From Clostridium culturomicium (GTDB taxonomy: Bacteria; Bacillota; Clostridia; Clostridiales; Clostridiaceae): 64,000 bases of DNA. The notes beneath the pieces were generated by a model. The model had not been told where the DNA came from. It was given only the letters and a program-made list of their open reading frames with translations, and did no database searches. A program made the position numbers and the translations under genes. This document shows positions 8,982 through 17,698 of the stretch, one piece after another; position 1 is the first letter of the stretch; each line of letters begins with the position of its first letter. The stretch covers positions 124,001-188,000 of the forward strand of contig NZ_CCXK01000014.1 of assembly GCF_000821305.1 (NCBI RefSeq), given 5' to 3'.

Positions 8982-9539
8982 TTACTCCAAATATAAATCC
9001 ATTAATATTTCATGAAAATATTTACCGTCAATATTAAAGAAATTCCTGTGGACTCCAACTTTTTCAAAGCCCATCTTTTCATAAAGCTTTATTCCTTTTT
9101 CGTTGTCACTCTTTACTCCAAGGCTTATATTTTTTATTACACTGGTACTTTTTGCAAAGTCAATAAGTAGCTTCATCATCTCTGTTCCAACACCCATGCT
9201 CCAGTATTCCTTCTTAACTGAAATGGCTAGTTCTCCGTTATGAGCAATTCTCTTTCTTGGTGGTGCTGCAACCTGTGCAATGCTGATAATCTGTCCATCA
9301 ATAACACCAATCGCCATAAGAGCATTGTCATTTTCCCTCATGCTCTCTATATAGTTTTTCTCCTGCTCCACTGTAAGACAGAACTCATTGGCACCAAATA
9401 GAAGATTGTCACTCTCTCCTCCAACTATATTTAAGTACTGAAGCATGGCCTCTGCATCATTTATATTTACCTCTCTAAGTACCAAATCACTTCCATTTTT
9501 AAGCTTCGTACTTCTTATTATTTCGTTCACCCTTCTCAC
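8982..9539 (-). CDS. GNAT-family N-acetyltransferase (RimI/RimJ-like)
   Basis: 185 residues, full single GNAT fold. The acetyl-CoA loop is YWSMGVGTEMM, with the first basic residue of the R/Q-x-x-G-x-G signature not kept. The C-terminal motif GIKLYEKMGFEKVG is typical. The substrate is unknown; relatives acetylate small amines or protein N-termini. The start is a GTG after GAAGGGGTGAG, and a second GTG three codons on is possible. It is the 3'-most acetyltransferase of the array. Confidence 0.85.
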   Translation of the reverse strand: MRRVNEIIRSTKLKNGSDLVLREVNINDAEAMLQYLNIVGGESDNLLFGANEFCLTVEQEKNYIESMRENDNALMAIGVIDGQIISIAQVAAPPRKRIAHNGELAISVKKEYWSMGVGTEMMKLLIDFAKSTSVIKNISLGVKSDNEKGIKLYEKMGFEKVGVHRNFFNIDGKYFHEILMDLYLE

Positions 9540-9583
9540 CCCTTCATTATATAATACTATTGAATAATCTATTACACAGTATT

Positions 9584-9775
9584 CTACTTATTAATCTTCT
9601 CTAAATTTTTCACCTTAAAATCAAAGAGACGTCCACAATTCAAGCAGACCTTTACTACAACAGGCGATTCTTTTGATTTTAAAAACCTTGATGACTCCGC
9701 TCTAAAATTAAATCCATAAGGAGTAATTAATTCTCCATCTTCACATTTATCATATCCACAAAATGGACATACCAT
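9584..9775 (-). CDS. 63-residue zinc-ribbon protein
   Basis: A small protein with paired CxxC knuckles, CPFCGYDKC at the N-terminus and VCLNCGRLF near residue 45, typical of a single zinc ribbon. There is no further domain. A strong GGAGGGGTAAG ribosome binding site precedes the ATG. The next upstream gene ends three bases before that start, so it is translated from the same message as the two-domain GNAT at 9779. The role is unknown; nucleic-acid binding or metal storage are possibilities only. Confidence 0.75.
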   Translation of the reverse strand: MVCPFCGYDKCEDGELITPYGFNFRAESSRFLKSKESPVVVKVCLNCGRLFDFKVKNLEKINK

Positions 9776-9778
9776 ATC

Positions 9779-10642
9779 TTACCCCTCCTTAACTATTCTA
9801 TAGTCGTAATTATCCTCTAGAATCTTATACCCAATCTTCTTATAAACTCCATTAGAAATAGGGTTTTTCTTATCCACGAAAAGACTGCAGAATTTATTAC
9901 CTCTTGATAAATATTCCTTACTTAAGTTATAAACTACAGCAAATCCATAACCTTTTCCTCTGGCCTCATTACAAGAGTAAACTAAGCTTACTGAAATTCC
10001 ATTAACTAACTGCCTTGTAGCAGCTGCCATTGCCATTGGTTTCTGATTTTCATCTTCAAAAATATAAAGGCAACTACTTTTAACCTTAGCTTCTAAATAA
10101 GCCTTAGCTTTCTCGATGAGTACCTCTTCGTTTAAAGCTTCTTTTGCAAATTTATTATACCAATCTATAAGTAAGTCCATATCCTCCAAATTAGCCGTTC
10201 TGAAATTACCCTGTGGCAGCTTTACACTATGGTTTATCTCCCTTAACTCCATGATATCCATAGATAAATATTCTTTAAAATCACACCCTGTTTTATTTCT
10301 ATAACATTCAATAAACTCCTTACAAATTATATTGTTAGCATTAATTCCTCTTAAAGCAACTTCTTCCTTCTTGAGATAATCTACTAAAGATTGAATTTCT
10401 CCTAAAGACTCCTCATCTAAATTATAAATTAAAAGATTATATGGACTTACATTTGCAAATATAAGCTTAATAACTCCTGCTTCATCTTCTACTCTTCCAA
10501 ATAACATTTCCTTATTAATCCCTTTATCCCTATTAACGAAAGCATTGTTAAGTATTAATTGTGTTATTGCTTCTTTTTCTAAAAGTATTACTTCATTCTC
10601 CTCTAAAAACTGCTGTACAGTCTCATATATCTTTACAACCAT
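9779..10642 (-). CDS. two-domain GNAT-family acetyltransferase
   Basis: 287 residues. The C-terminal half (about 150-285) is a canonical GNAT with EARGKGYGFAVV and the NPISNGVYKKIGYKI end. The N-terminal half looks like a decayed, non-catalytic GNAT-like domain, as in the FR47/YjbC-type proteins of Firmicutes. The substrate is unknown. AGGAGGCTGTTACA precedes the ATG. It is directly coupled to the zinc-ribbon gene downstream. Confidence 0.82.
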   Translation of the reverse strand: MVVKIYETVQQFLEENEVILLEKEAITQLILNNAFVNRDKGINKEMLFGRVEDEAGVIKLIFANVSPYNLLIYNLDEESLGEIQSLVDYLKKEEVALRGINANNIICKEFIECYRNKTGCDFKEYLSMDIMELREINHSVKLPQGNFRTANLEDMDLLIDWYNKFAKEALNEEVLIEKAKAYLEAKVKSSCLYIFEDENQKPMAMAAATRQLVNGISVSLVYSCNEARGKGYGFAVVYNLSKEYLSRGNKFCSLFVDKKNPISNGVYKKIGYKILEDNYDYRIVKEG

Positions 10643-10702
10643 TGTAACAGCCTCCTAATTTAAACTTCTTTTCAAGGAATACACTACCATCTATATACAA
10701 AC

Positions 10703-11338
10703 CTATAATCTTCTGGATAAATCCCTAGGTTTCAAGCCACTCTTCTTAATCATCTGCTTCCATCCAAAATTTCCAGATATCTTATATAAAAACTTTGGAA
10801 AGTTTGCCGTAATACATAGGTTTTCCCCACTATTTCCATTTGAAATATTGTCTCCTAGCACTTTAAATGCTTCTCCTAAATTTTTCTTTGGCCCATGCCC
10901 TGGTGGAACATTTATAACACTATGCATCATCATACCCGCGCCTATGCATAACCCTTGTCCCCAAATGAGCCCTGCCTTATGACACCAATTTTCCATCATC
11001 TCTATGGCTAGTTTATTTTGCTCTCCTTCATAAAAACCTGAGTTCACCATGGCATAAACTTTAATATTAGATTTGTCCGCCCCTTTAAAATACTCTTCCA
11101 ATTGAATAAGACACCCCAGTAAATGGGAAGGGATTCCATCTACATAAAGAGGGAATGCGAAAACTAAAGCATCACTTTCTGATAACTTTCTCAATTCATC
11201 TTCAGTTATATATGGCTTTTTAAAAGAGTGCTCTGAAATCCTTGAAGGCTCCTTTATGAACTTTTTTAAATCCTCCAATATTAAACCAGATGCACTATCC
11301 TTAACCTTTGGGCTCCCATTGATAAAAGCTATCTTCAT
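10703..11338 (-). CDS. flavodoxin-like NAD(P)H-dependent oxidoreductase
   Basis: 211 residues. The N-terminus MKIAFINGSPKVKDSASG is the FMN phosphate loop of NADPH-dependent FMN reductase-like proteins, and DALVFAFPLYVDGIPSHLLG is the second flavin-contact segment. Its ATG overlaps the stop of the upstream gene in an ATGA tetranucleotide, so the two flavodoxin-like proteins are translationally coupled and may act as a pair. The substrate is not known. No iron-sulfur Cys cluster is present here, unlike the partner. Confidence 0.8.
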   Translation of the reverse strand: MKIAFINGSPKVKDSASGLILEDLKKFIKEPSRISEHSFKKPYITEDELRKLSESDALVFAFPLYVDGIPSHLLGCLIQLEEYFKGADKSNIKVYAMVNSGFYEGEQNKLAIEMMENWCHKAGLIWGQGLCIGAGMMMHSVINVPPGHGPKKNLGEAFKVLGDNISNGNSGENLCITANFPKFLYKISGNFGWKQMIKKSGLKPRDLSRRL

Positions 11339-11838
11339 AGGACTTTACCCTCCATTTCATCAATACTTCTTACAAAAGATACATTGCTAATTTGACTATC
11401 ATAATTTACTTCATTTCCTTTAATAAGCTTTCTAGCTGTTTCTTGCTCTTTTTCTGTGATATCCTCACCATAAAACCATATATTCATAATAAACTTATTA
11501 TCATATCTTCTTTTATGATGCATTTCTCCATTTCTCATAACTAAATCTGGATGAACATAAGAAATTGCTCTATCAAGGACATTCTTTACAAAAGGGCTAT
11601 AACCTCCATAACAACATCTGCTGATAATAGTAATCTCCTCACACTTTGAAAAAGATTTCCCAATATCTCCATAATTATCACGAATTACGCAAGCTCCAGG
11701 TGTTTTAATCCAACAACCGAAGCAGCCTATACAATTTTTAATTGTACCGTCATTGGAAATCACCTTAGCATCTTTTACTCCTTTAGGAAACAGTCTCTGA
11801 AACTCTTCATTTCTTAAATCATGTATTATTAACTTCAT
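11335..11838 (-). CDS. flavodoxin-like oxidoreductase with CxGCxxC motif
   Basis: 167 residues. The segment CIGCFGCWIKTPGACVIRD (about 37-55) is the Cys-rich loop of iron-sulfur flavoprotein or FMN-reductase relatives, and CCYGGYSPFVKNVLDR is the flavin-binding region. It lacks the usual N-terminal GSPR phosphate loop, replaced by IIHDLRNEEF, so flavin binding may be shared with the co-translated neighbour at 10703. The pair looks like a two-gene redox module; this pairing is inference from the ATGA overlap. Confidence 0.75.
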   Translation of the reverse strand: MKLIIHDLRNEEFQRLFPKGVKDAKVISNDGTIKNCIGCFGCWIKTPGACVIRDNYGDIGKSFSKCEEITIISRCCYGGYSPFVKNVLDRAISYVHPDLVMRNGEMHHKRRYDNKFIMNIWFYGEDITEKEQETARKLIKGNEVNYDSQISNVSFVRSIDEMEGKVL

Positions 11839-11899
11839 ATCTTGTATCCCTTCAAATATATTTTTATATCCTGAAAATCTCTTCTTATATACTTTTAAT

Positions 11900-12943
11900 C
11901 TATTTAACTCCAGATTCTAAAATACTGAATTTATTTTCATCACAATTTATTTCTGCCATAGCACCATAAGGCAGAATCATCATTGGGGCAGTATGCCCAA
12001 AATTCATATTTAACATAATCGGAAACTCCTTTAATCCAAGTTCCTCTCTAATAACTTTTATAATTACCTTCTTATAATCCTCATAATACTCATTGTCATA
12101 AGGCTTACCAAAAACAATTCCATTTATTTTATTGAAAATCCCTTGAGATCCATAATTTCTTAGCCAATACTCCACATATTTAGGACTAGGCTTATCCTCT
12201 GAGGTTTCTAAGAATAGAATAGCATCCTTCCATATATTCTTTTCAGGCCATAGCTCTGTACCTTTAGCCATTTCCAGGACCTCTATACACCCTCCCACAA
12301 GGTGTCCTGACACTTTCCCTTTACCTTGTAAAAGTTCATAACCTTCATTTTGTAATACACTTCTCTTTATATTTTTATTAAACTCATCCCAGCTTAAATA
12401 CTCACTTGTCCAAATATCCGATGGCTCAATTTCTCCAATAGCTTCATTACTAAATAACACCTTATTAACCCAATGTGAAGTATATTTAAACATCTCCACA
12501 TTTTCTGCAAACTCTGCTAATATTGATGGACCATAAAAGCTTGAAATTCCAGCTTTTAAACAAATTAAATGTGTAATTGTTGTATCAGAATACCCCATAA
12601 AAATTTTAGGATTCTCTTTTATAACTTGAAAATCAATATAAGGTAACATTCTGATACTTTCCTCTCCACCAATACATGAGAAGATAGCTTTAATAGACTT
12701 ATCCTCAAAAGCCATCATCAAGTCCTTTGCTCTACTCTCTGGGTTATTATAGATATAATCAGTTCCCTTTAATGTATTAGGCATTTCTACTACTTCAAGT
12801 CCAAACTCCTCTTTAAGCCTCCTCTTTCCTTGGTTATATCTCCATAAAATATCACTATCTCCAGCTCCACCCCAAGATAAGCTTACCGTTGCCACCTTAT
12901 CTCCTCGTTTTAGCCTCTCTGGCTTTATCAAATTCATATTCAT
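11900..12943 (-). CDS. S66-family peptidase (LD-carboxypeptidase/MccF-like)
   Basis: 347 residues of the S66 serine peptidase family. The nucleophile elbow is FMGYSDTT with Ser119. The catalytic Glu lies in FLETSED and the His in NFGHTAPM near residue 325, completing the Ser-Glu-His triad. Family members cut the murein L,D-tetrapeptide or inactivate microcin C-like peptide nucleotides. The sequence YWLRNYGSQGIFNKINGIVFGKP is closer to MccF-like than to LdcA-like members. The ATG is tight against GGCGGG; the ATG two codons later may be used instead. Confidence 0.85.
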   Translation of the reverse strand: MNMNLIKPERLKRGDKVATVSLSWGGAGDSDILWRYNQGKRRLKEEFGLEVVEMPNTLKGTDYIYNNPESRAKDLMMAFEDKSIKAIFSCIGGEESIRMLPYIDFQVIKENPKIFMGYSDTTITHLICLKAGISSFYGPSILAEFAENVEMFKYTSHWVNKVLFSNEAIGEIEPSDIWTSEYLSWDEFNKNIKRSVLQNEGYELLQGKGKVSGHLVGGCIEVLEMAKGTELWPEKNIWKDAILFLETSEDKPSPKYVEYWLRNYGSQGIFNKINGIVFGKPYDNEYYEDYKKVIIKVIREELGLKEFPIMLNMNFGHTAPMMILPYGAMAEINCDENKFSILESGVK

Positions 12944-13014
12944 CCCGCCTTTACCATTTTTATGGACCTTTATGGTACTTTTACTGTACCTTCTAAATCC
13001 TTTCTACAGTTATC

Positions 13015-13767
13015 TTATTTTTTTACTTTCCTTGAATAGAGCTCTGCCCAAACTGGATAAAATCCAGCTTTTATTGCAATATTCTGAGAATATATATTAG
13101 ATTCTATTGTACTATAAAAAGGTACCTTTCCGCGCCTTAATAATTCATTTTTTAGTAAAATCACTAAATTTGTTCCAATTCCTTTTCCTCTATATTTCTC
13201 AACGACATTAATTCCAATCTGCCACATTACCGCTCCATCACAGCTAGCACCTGCCATACCAACAATTTCATCTCCATTTACAGCTGCAACAGCTAGCATA
13301 TCTGGATGCTTTTCATCAAAAGCAAAAGCTTCATCAAATCTCTCATCATCTTTAAACTTAAGAATCTCCGATTGCTCATACCATCTAATTTCAGTAATAG
13401 GCTCCACCTCTTCTATATCTCCCTTTGGAAGATAATAATGGTGAACATCCACTATCTCATGCCCAGTTTCCATTAGCTTTTTATCAATACTTTTTAGTAC
13501 AGTATATAAACAAAGCCAGTTAGCATCAAAATTCTTCAACTTTTCTTGGAACCATGGAATAAGCTCTGGAGTTGTTGAAACTACTGCCCTATTTCCAAAG
13601 CATAATATCTTTAAAGCACAGCCATCACTTCCATAAAGCCTTCGGCCATCCTTAAGGATATTCTCAACTATTGTATTTTCATTTTTATCTAAATCCTCTA
13701 CTTTGCAACTGAAATCCAAAGCTAACTGATTTTTAGCAATATCTAATATTTCTTGCTTTGTATACAT
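13015..13767 (-). CDS. GNAT acetyltransferase with N-terminal extension
   Basis: About 250 residues. The GNAT domain occupies residues 130-245 with YRGKGIGTNLV and the SQNIAIKAGFYP motif. The first 120 residues form a separate alpha/beta region, including CALKILCFGNRAVVSTTPE, found fused to GNATs in clostridia and likely to bind substrate. I chose the ATG at 13765-13767, preceded by AAGGAGTGATACTT; an in-frame GTG lies inside that ribosome binding site. Confidence 0.82.
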   Translation of the reverse strand: MYTKQEILDIAKNQLALDFSCKVEDLDKNENTIVENILKDGRRLYGSDGCALKILCFGNRAVVSTTPELIPWFQEKLKNFDANWLCLYTVLKSIDKKLMETGHEIVDVHHYYLPKGDIEEVEPITEIRWYEQSEILKFKDDERFDEAFAFDEKHPDMLAVAAVNGDEIVGMAGASCDGAVMWQIGINVVEKYRGKGIGTNLVILLKNELLRRGKVPFYSTIESNIYSQNIAIKAGFYPVWAELYSRKVKK

Positions 13768-13816
13768 AAGTATCACTCCTTATTTCCAAATACTTGGACC
13801 TTTAATGTCCTATTTT

Positions 13817-14311
13817 TTATAGCTTTAATTCCAATGCTTTATTAATAGTTTCTTGAATGATTGGACCACAACATCTCCCCAAAGGATTATTTAAATCATA
13901 CTTTCCATTCTTCATAGCTCCTGTAAGTCTAATTATATCCTTTATATCTTTTGCTCCATCATTAATAACGGCATTTATAATATCTTGCTCTGTAACTCTG
14001 TTACAATAGCATATATATTTAGGATTTGCGTCTTTTTTAAACCATATTGGAACTTTAATCTGCTCCTTGCTGTAGGATACCTTTAAATCTGAACTAAAAT
14101 ATACAATATTGCACCCTTCATCCATACAAACAAAATATGTATGCTCCTTTACTTGATTTACAAACTCATCATCAACTAAATGTTTAACTGTAATATTTTT
14201 TACTTCTATACCTTTGCTCTTACACTTAGGACACAAGACGTCTTTCTCTACTACACGAGTATTTTTTTCTTTACCCTCTCAACATGATCTTTTTATTTTT
14301 TGATTTCCCAT
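13817..14311 (-). CDS. CopZ/BFD-type 2Fe-2S protein, probable selenoprotein (in-frame TGA)
   Basis: From the TTG at 14234 onward this is a 139-residue protein: a zinc-ribbon-like CPKCKSKG start, a CopZ-N-like middle, and a BFD-type [2Fe-2S] part with YICYCNRVTEQDI and PLGRCC. The TTG has only a weak ribosome binding site. An ATG at 14309-14311 has AAGGAGGTC upstream and opens the same frame: ten residues ending in SerCys, then TGA (14279-14281), then 14 codons that run into the conserved part. A Cys directly followed by TGA is expected where homologues have CysCys. From memory, this family (Csac_0668-type) is described as having Sec/Cys members. A nonsense mutation or TTG initiation are the alternatives. 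Confidence 0.72.
14249..14261 (-). promoter_or_regulatory. candidate bacterial SECIS-like hairpin
   Basis: On the minus strand, TACT-CGTGT-AGTA forms a short stem 17 bases after the in-frame TGA of the 2Fe-2S protein gene. The second base of the apical loop is G, at +23 from the codon. Known bacterial SECIS elements sit just downstream of UGA and carry a G among the first two loop positions. The stem is short (4 bp), so support is modest. Confidence 0.35.
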
Positions 14312-14346
14312 AAAATATGTGACCTCCTTAAACATTATTTATAGCT

Positions 14347-15525
14347 TCAAATACTATCTAACTTCCCTTCAAAAATCCAAGAAAATGGACAAGAAATTTG
14401 TATACTATTAAATTTAGTTCCTTCTTTACTATTTAAAATCACTGCAAATATTCTTATTGGATAGGTATAAACTTCACCTGCAGTGCATTCCTTCAGTGCG
14501 TAAGATATATTACGTTGAATTGCAAATATCTTATCCTTTGAACTTAATTTAGAATCAAATAGATTATTTATTTCATTTAAAGACATTTCCATAAATTCAG
14601 ACTCTGAAAAATGCTGATTTAATTTACCTGTGGCTGTAATCCAGCTAACGTCCTCAACTGAAGATACTATATATTGATCTATCTCTAAAGACATATTACG
14701 CCCCTCATTCTCCTTTAGAAACTGTTCAATTTTTTCAATACCTTCATATAATTTATTATCTAAATCAATGAAATATGGAGTATCACTTTCAGTAAAATAC
14801 TTTCTTACTAGACTAGATAAATTATTAGTTCCCTTGATATCTTTTTCAAAACTTCTTAAGAATCCATCTATAACTGAATTAGTCTCATCTTTATATTCTT
14901 TTAAAAGATTATTTTGTTCATTATAGCTATCAATGTAAGATTTATCATTTTCAAATCTCTCGTCTGGATAATTAGGTTTTGGTATAGAAAAATTAATGTG
15001 TGAAATTTTCCACTTACTATTTTTTCTTATTAATATACCACTTAAGCGTAATGGCCATCTATACTCTCGTTTTTCATCTTTGCGTTGATGAAAGGTTAAT
15101 GCTAACACCCAATTTATGAACGTAAGTTTTTGCTTTATTGAAATATCTGTGCTATGCAGTTTATCTTTTATAAAATTTATATAGCTGTTATACCTCTCTT
15201 CACTATCCTCAAATGATTGATTTACAGAACCCTCTACCGAAAACCACACTGTCTCTTTTTTTATAGAAGTATGTGCATTTTCATAATCTAATTTTACATC
15301 ACCCCAATATTTCCAATCACCAGATATTAACTCCTTTACTTTTTCACTGCCTAAAAATACCTCTGTAGTTCCTGTTCCAACTGCATAGGTACTATCTCCT
15401 ATAATAAAAAGATCCGCCATAAAAGCATCAATATTTTCTAAATTTCTTTTTGAATATCCACTTTGAAACCTTTTTATCGTCTCGATTACCTCATTAAAAG
15501 TGTCTTTCATGTTTAACCTTTTCAT
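14347..15525 (-). CDS. tandem SnoaL/NTF2-like domain protein
   Basis: 392 residues made of two similar halves (about 5-180 and 205-390). Each starts with an amphipathic helix (FNEVIETIKRF; TNSVIDGFLRSF) and continues with a fold typical of SnoaL_3/NTF2-like ketosteroid-isomerase relatives: DTYFIG-type strand, GTEVFLGSEKVKELI / LYEGIEKIEQFL, a VSWITATG-type strand and a WKISHI-type end strand. Such proteins bind small ligands; the function is unknown. I start at the ATG at 15523-15525 (RBS AAGGGGGAC); an in-frame ATG eight codons upstream lacks a good site. Confidence 0.7.
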   Translation of the reverse strand: MKRLNMKDTFNEVIETIKRFQSGYSKRNLENIDAFMADLFIIGDSTYAVGTGTTEVFLGSEKVKELISGDWKYWGDVKLDYENAHTSIKKETVWFSVEGSVNQSFEDSEERYNSYINFIKDKLHSTDISIKQKLTFINWVLALTFHQRKDEKREYRWPLRLSGILIRKNSKWKISHINFSIPKPNYPDERFENDKSYIDSYNEQNNLLKEYKDETNSVIDGFLRSFEKDIKGTNNLSSLVRKYFTESDTPYFIDLDNKLYEGIEKIEQFLKENEGRNMSLEIDQYIVSSVEDVSWITATGKLNQHFSESEFMEMSLNEINNLFDSKLSSKDKIFAIQRNISYALKECTAGEVYTYPIRIFAVILNSKEGTKFNSIQISCPFSWIFEGKLDSI

Positions 15526-15573
15526 GATAAAGTCCCCCTTAGTTATCATATATAGTACAGTAATTCACTTTTC

Positions 15574-16005
15574 TTATAACCTTTTTGTTAGAAAATACTC
15601 CTTATGACCCATAGGACTATCTTCTAAAACTCCAAACACTTCATAGCCATTTTTTTTATAAAAATCTGGCCCTTGAAAATCAAAGGTATCAAGATGTGCC
15701 ATATGGCACCCAATATTTTTAGCCTCATCTTCAACTTTCTTTAATAAAATAGAACCATAGCCTTTGCTTCGATATTCTTCTTTAACCCATAGCGTATCAA
15801 TGTAAAGTATATGCCACATAACAGAGTATGCTAATATTCCTGCAATGACTTGTCCTTCTAAATCCTTAACACACCTCTTTATACTTATAAAAGCTTCCTT
15901 CTGCTCAAATGGCTTTGATAATTTATTGTGTTCCATGAGCATATCATCAATATAATCTGACTCTTCCTCATTTGGTATTTCTATGATTAAATCTTCTTTT
16001 TTCAT
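15574..16005 (-). CDS. GNAT-family acetyltransferase
   Basis: About 143 residues from the ATG at 16003-16005, preceded by TAGGTGGAG; an upstream in-frame start would add 11 residues but has no good site. The acetyl-CoA loop is YRSKGYGSILL, followed by HMAHLDTFDFQGPDFYKKNGYEVFG, the typical PhnO/Atu-type C-terminal half. The final SPMGHKEYFLTKRL matches GNATs that modify small amines. The substrate is unknown. It lies in the array between the SnoaL-like gene and a small membrane protein. Confidence 0.85.
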   Translation of the reverse strand: MKKEDLIIEIPNEEESDYIDDMLMEHNKLSKPFEQKEAFISIKRCVKDLEGQVIAGILAYSVMWHILYIDTLWVKEEYRSKGYGSILLKKVEDEAKNIGCHMAHLDTFDFQGPDFYKKNGYEVFGVLEDSPMGHKEYFLTKRL

Positions 16006-16063
16006 AACACTCCACCTAATTTCCAATTTTCTGGACATCCCTGGTCCTATTCTTTACAGTGTA

Positions 16064-16339
16064 TTAATATGTAAACCCATAAGAAATTACCCATGTTATT
16101 CCTATAATAAGAGTTATAGCAATCTCCAACGAACTTCTTTTAATGCTGCTTTTTTTCAACTTATTTTTTGACTTCATATTAAAATAATTAACCCCTATAC
16201 TTCCAAATAAAACTAAAATAAAACATATCTGAACTGGATCTCTTGAAATCTTGTCCATATAATACAAAACATTGGCTATTGTACTGACTAGCATCAGCAT
16301 TAGCTCTATAATTATAAACTTGTTAATTTTCTTTTCCAT
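16064..16339 (-). CDS. small membrane protein, three predicted helices
   Basis: 91 residues with hydrophobic segments at about 7-27, 35-53 and 70-89, separated by a Lys/Ser-rich basic loop (KSKNKLKKSSIKRSS) that should face the cytoplasm. No domain is recognised. A GGGGGAG ribosome binding site precedes the ATG. It is the only membrane protein inside the acetyltransferase array. Confidence 0.65.
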   Translation of the reverse strand: MEKKINKFIIIELMLMLVSTIANVLYYMDKISRDPVQICFILVLFGSIGVNYFNMKSKNKLKKSSIKRSSLEIAITLIIGITWVISYGFTY

Positions 16340-16377
16340 GCCTTCCCACTCCCCCTAATTAATCTTCATTATCATAA

Positions 16378-16588
16378 TTAAACAAGGATTATACTCTCCC
16401 AAATTTCAGGTATACACTCAAGTTCTTTAAATCCAATAGCTTTATAAAACTTTCTCGTCTTAGCATAATTTTTATCTGAACTAGATTCATCTACCGTTTT
16501 AACCTGTAAGAACTCTACGCCATTTTCCCTACAATAGTTATAACAGTATTGAAATAAGGCTTTCCCTATGCCCTTTCTATTCTTTTAA
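16378..16588 (-). pseudogene. GNAT acetyltransferase remnant, C-terminal 69 codons
   Basis: The minus strand reads NRKGIGKALFQYCYN and on through KFYKAIGFKELE to a TAA at 16378-16380. This is motif A and the C-terminal half of a GNAT enzyme. An in-frame stop lies just upstream of the motif, and no start or ribosome binding site is present, so the N-terminal half has been lost. It occupies the 300-base gap between the small membrane protein and the BltD-like gene. Confidence 0.8.
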
Positions 16589-16647
16589 TCACCATTATTT
16601 ATCTCTCCGTATAAATCTTATATAAATTAATGCACCCTAATATTTCT

Positions 16648-17112
16648 TTATATATTTAAATCCATATCTTTTATTTCATACTTAAACATTAACTCGTCAT
16701 TACTAGGATCCTTCTCATTCATATCTTTAAATCCAATGCTAGTATATAATTTATATGCAACTTTATTTTCTTCAACTATACTTAAGTATAAGGTATCTAC
16801 ATTATATGTTTGTGAAACTACCTTAATAAGTTTCTTCATTGCAGCTTTACCAAATCCTTTATTTTGATGTTTTTCATCTATAAGTATTCTATCAATCCAT
16901 GTATGTCTATTAGGCCCAAATGAACCATACATAGCAAATCCAATAACTTTGTCGTGATTATATATAGCTACGGGATGCCATTCTTTGCATATACTTGCTT
17001 CCTTTAAACACTCATCTACACTTTCAATAAAACCTTCTTGATTCCTCTTTATCTTTAACGCATTAACTTTATCTAAATTTTCATTATCTATATCCTTAAA
17101 AGTAACGTTCAT
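16648..17112 (-). CDS. BltD-like spermine/spermidine-type acetyltransferase
   Basis: 154 residues that follow the Bacillus BltD pattern closely: an N-terminal NQEGFIESVDECLKEA region, HPVAIYNHDKVIGFAMYG, WIDRILIDEKHQNKGFGKAAM and YLSIVEENKVAYKLYTSIGF. BltD acetylates spermidine and spermine, so polyamine acetylation is the best guess. The ATG follows AAGGTGAGGATAA. The family length is about 152 residues, so the gene is complete. Confidence 0.82.
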   Translation of the reverse strand: MNVTFKDIDNENLDKVNALKIKRNQEGFIESVDECLKEASICKEWHPVAIYNHDKVIGFAMYGSFGPNRHTWIDRILIDEKHQNKGFGKAAMKKLIKVVSQTYNVDTLYLSIVEENKVAYKLYTSIGFKDMNEKDPSNDELMFKYEIKDMDLNI

Positions 17113-17149
17113 AATATTATCCTCACCTTAAATTTAATAATTTTACTTC

Positions 17150-17668
17150 TTATACTACACTGCTATAGGATAAATCTACAATATCTTCAACCCACTCGTT
17201 AGATGTATAGCAAAATGCCCTTCCATATTTTTTATTAAATCCACACTTTTCATGGGTTCTCTGCGAAGCAATATTCTCCTTTAAAGTCATGCTCTTCATT
17301 TCGAAGCTCCCTTGCACCTTTAGGTCCTCAATTACGCTGCTCATCAATTTCTCTGCAAAGCCTTGTCTTCTATATTTAGGATGTGTTGCTAGAGCTTCTA
17401 TATAATATAAATTTTTATTGATTTTATAAACTCTCATAGCACTGATCCATATGCCATTTTCTTCCCAAACATAATATATATTCCCATCATTTATAAGGAA
17501 CTCATTTTTTATATAATCTATAAAATTTTCCTCCACCTTTTTCTTTCCAACTTCTATATCTTCAATATCAGGATAAAAATATGATGCATTTTTAATATTA
17601 CCGTCTTCATATAAATCCATCAGAAGCCTTTGCTCTTTGTCATTTAATTCATTAACTTTTACTAGCAC
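17150..17668 (-). CDS. GNAT-family acetyltransferase
   Basis: 172 residues with the acetyl-CoA loop YRRQGFAEKLM and the C-terminal NIASQRTHEKCGFNKKYGRAF. The N-terminal part (ELNDKEQRLLMDLYEDGN) is acidic. The start is GTG after GGGGGAAAATTACA. The substrate is unknown. It is 37 bases upstream of the BltD-like gene on the same strand. Confidence 0.83.
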   Translation of the reverse strand: MLVKVNELNDKEQRLLMDLYEDGNIKNASYFYPDIEDIEVGKKKVEENFIDYIKNEFLINDGNIYYVWEENGIWISAMRVYKINKNLYYIEALATHPKYRRQGFAEKLMSSVIEDLKVQGSFEMKSMTLKENIASQRTHEKCGFNKKYGRAFCYTSNEWVEDIVDLSYSSVV

Positions 17669-17698
17669 TGTAATTTTCCCCCTAGATTTCCCTTAATT

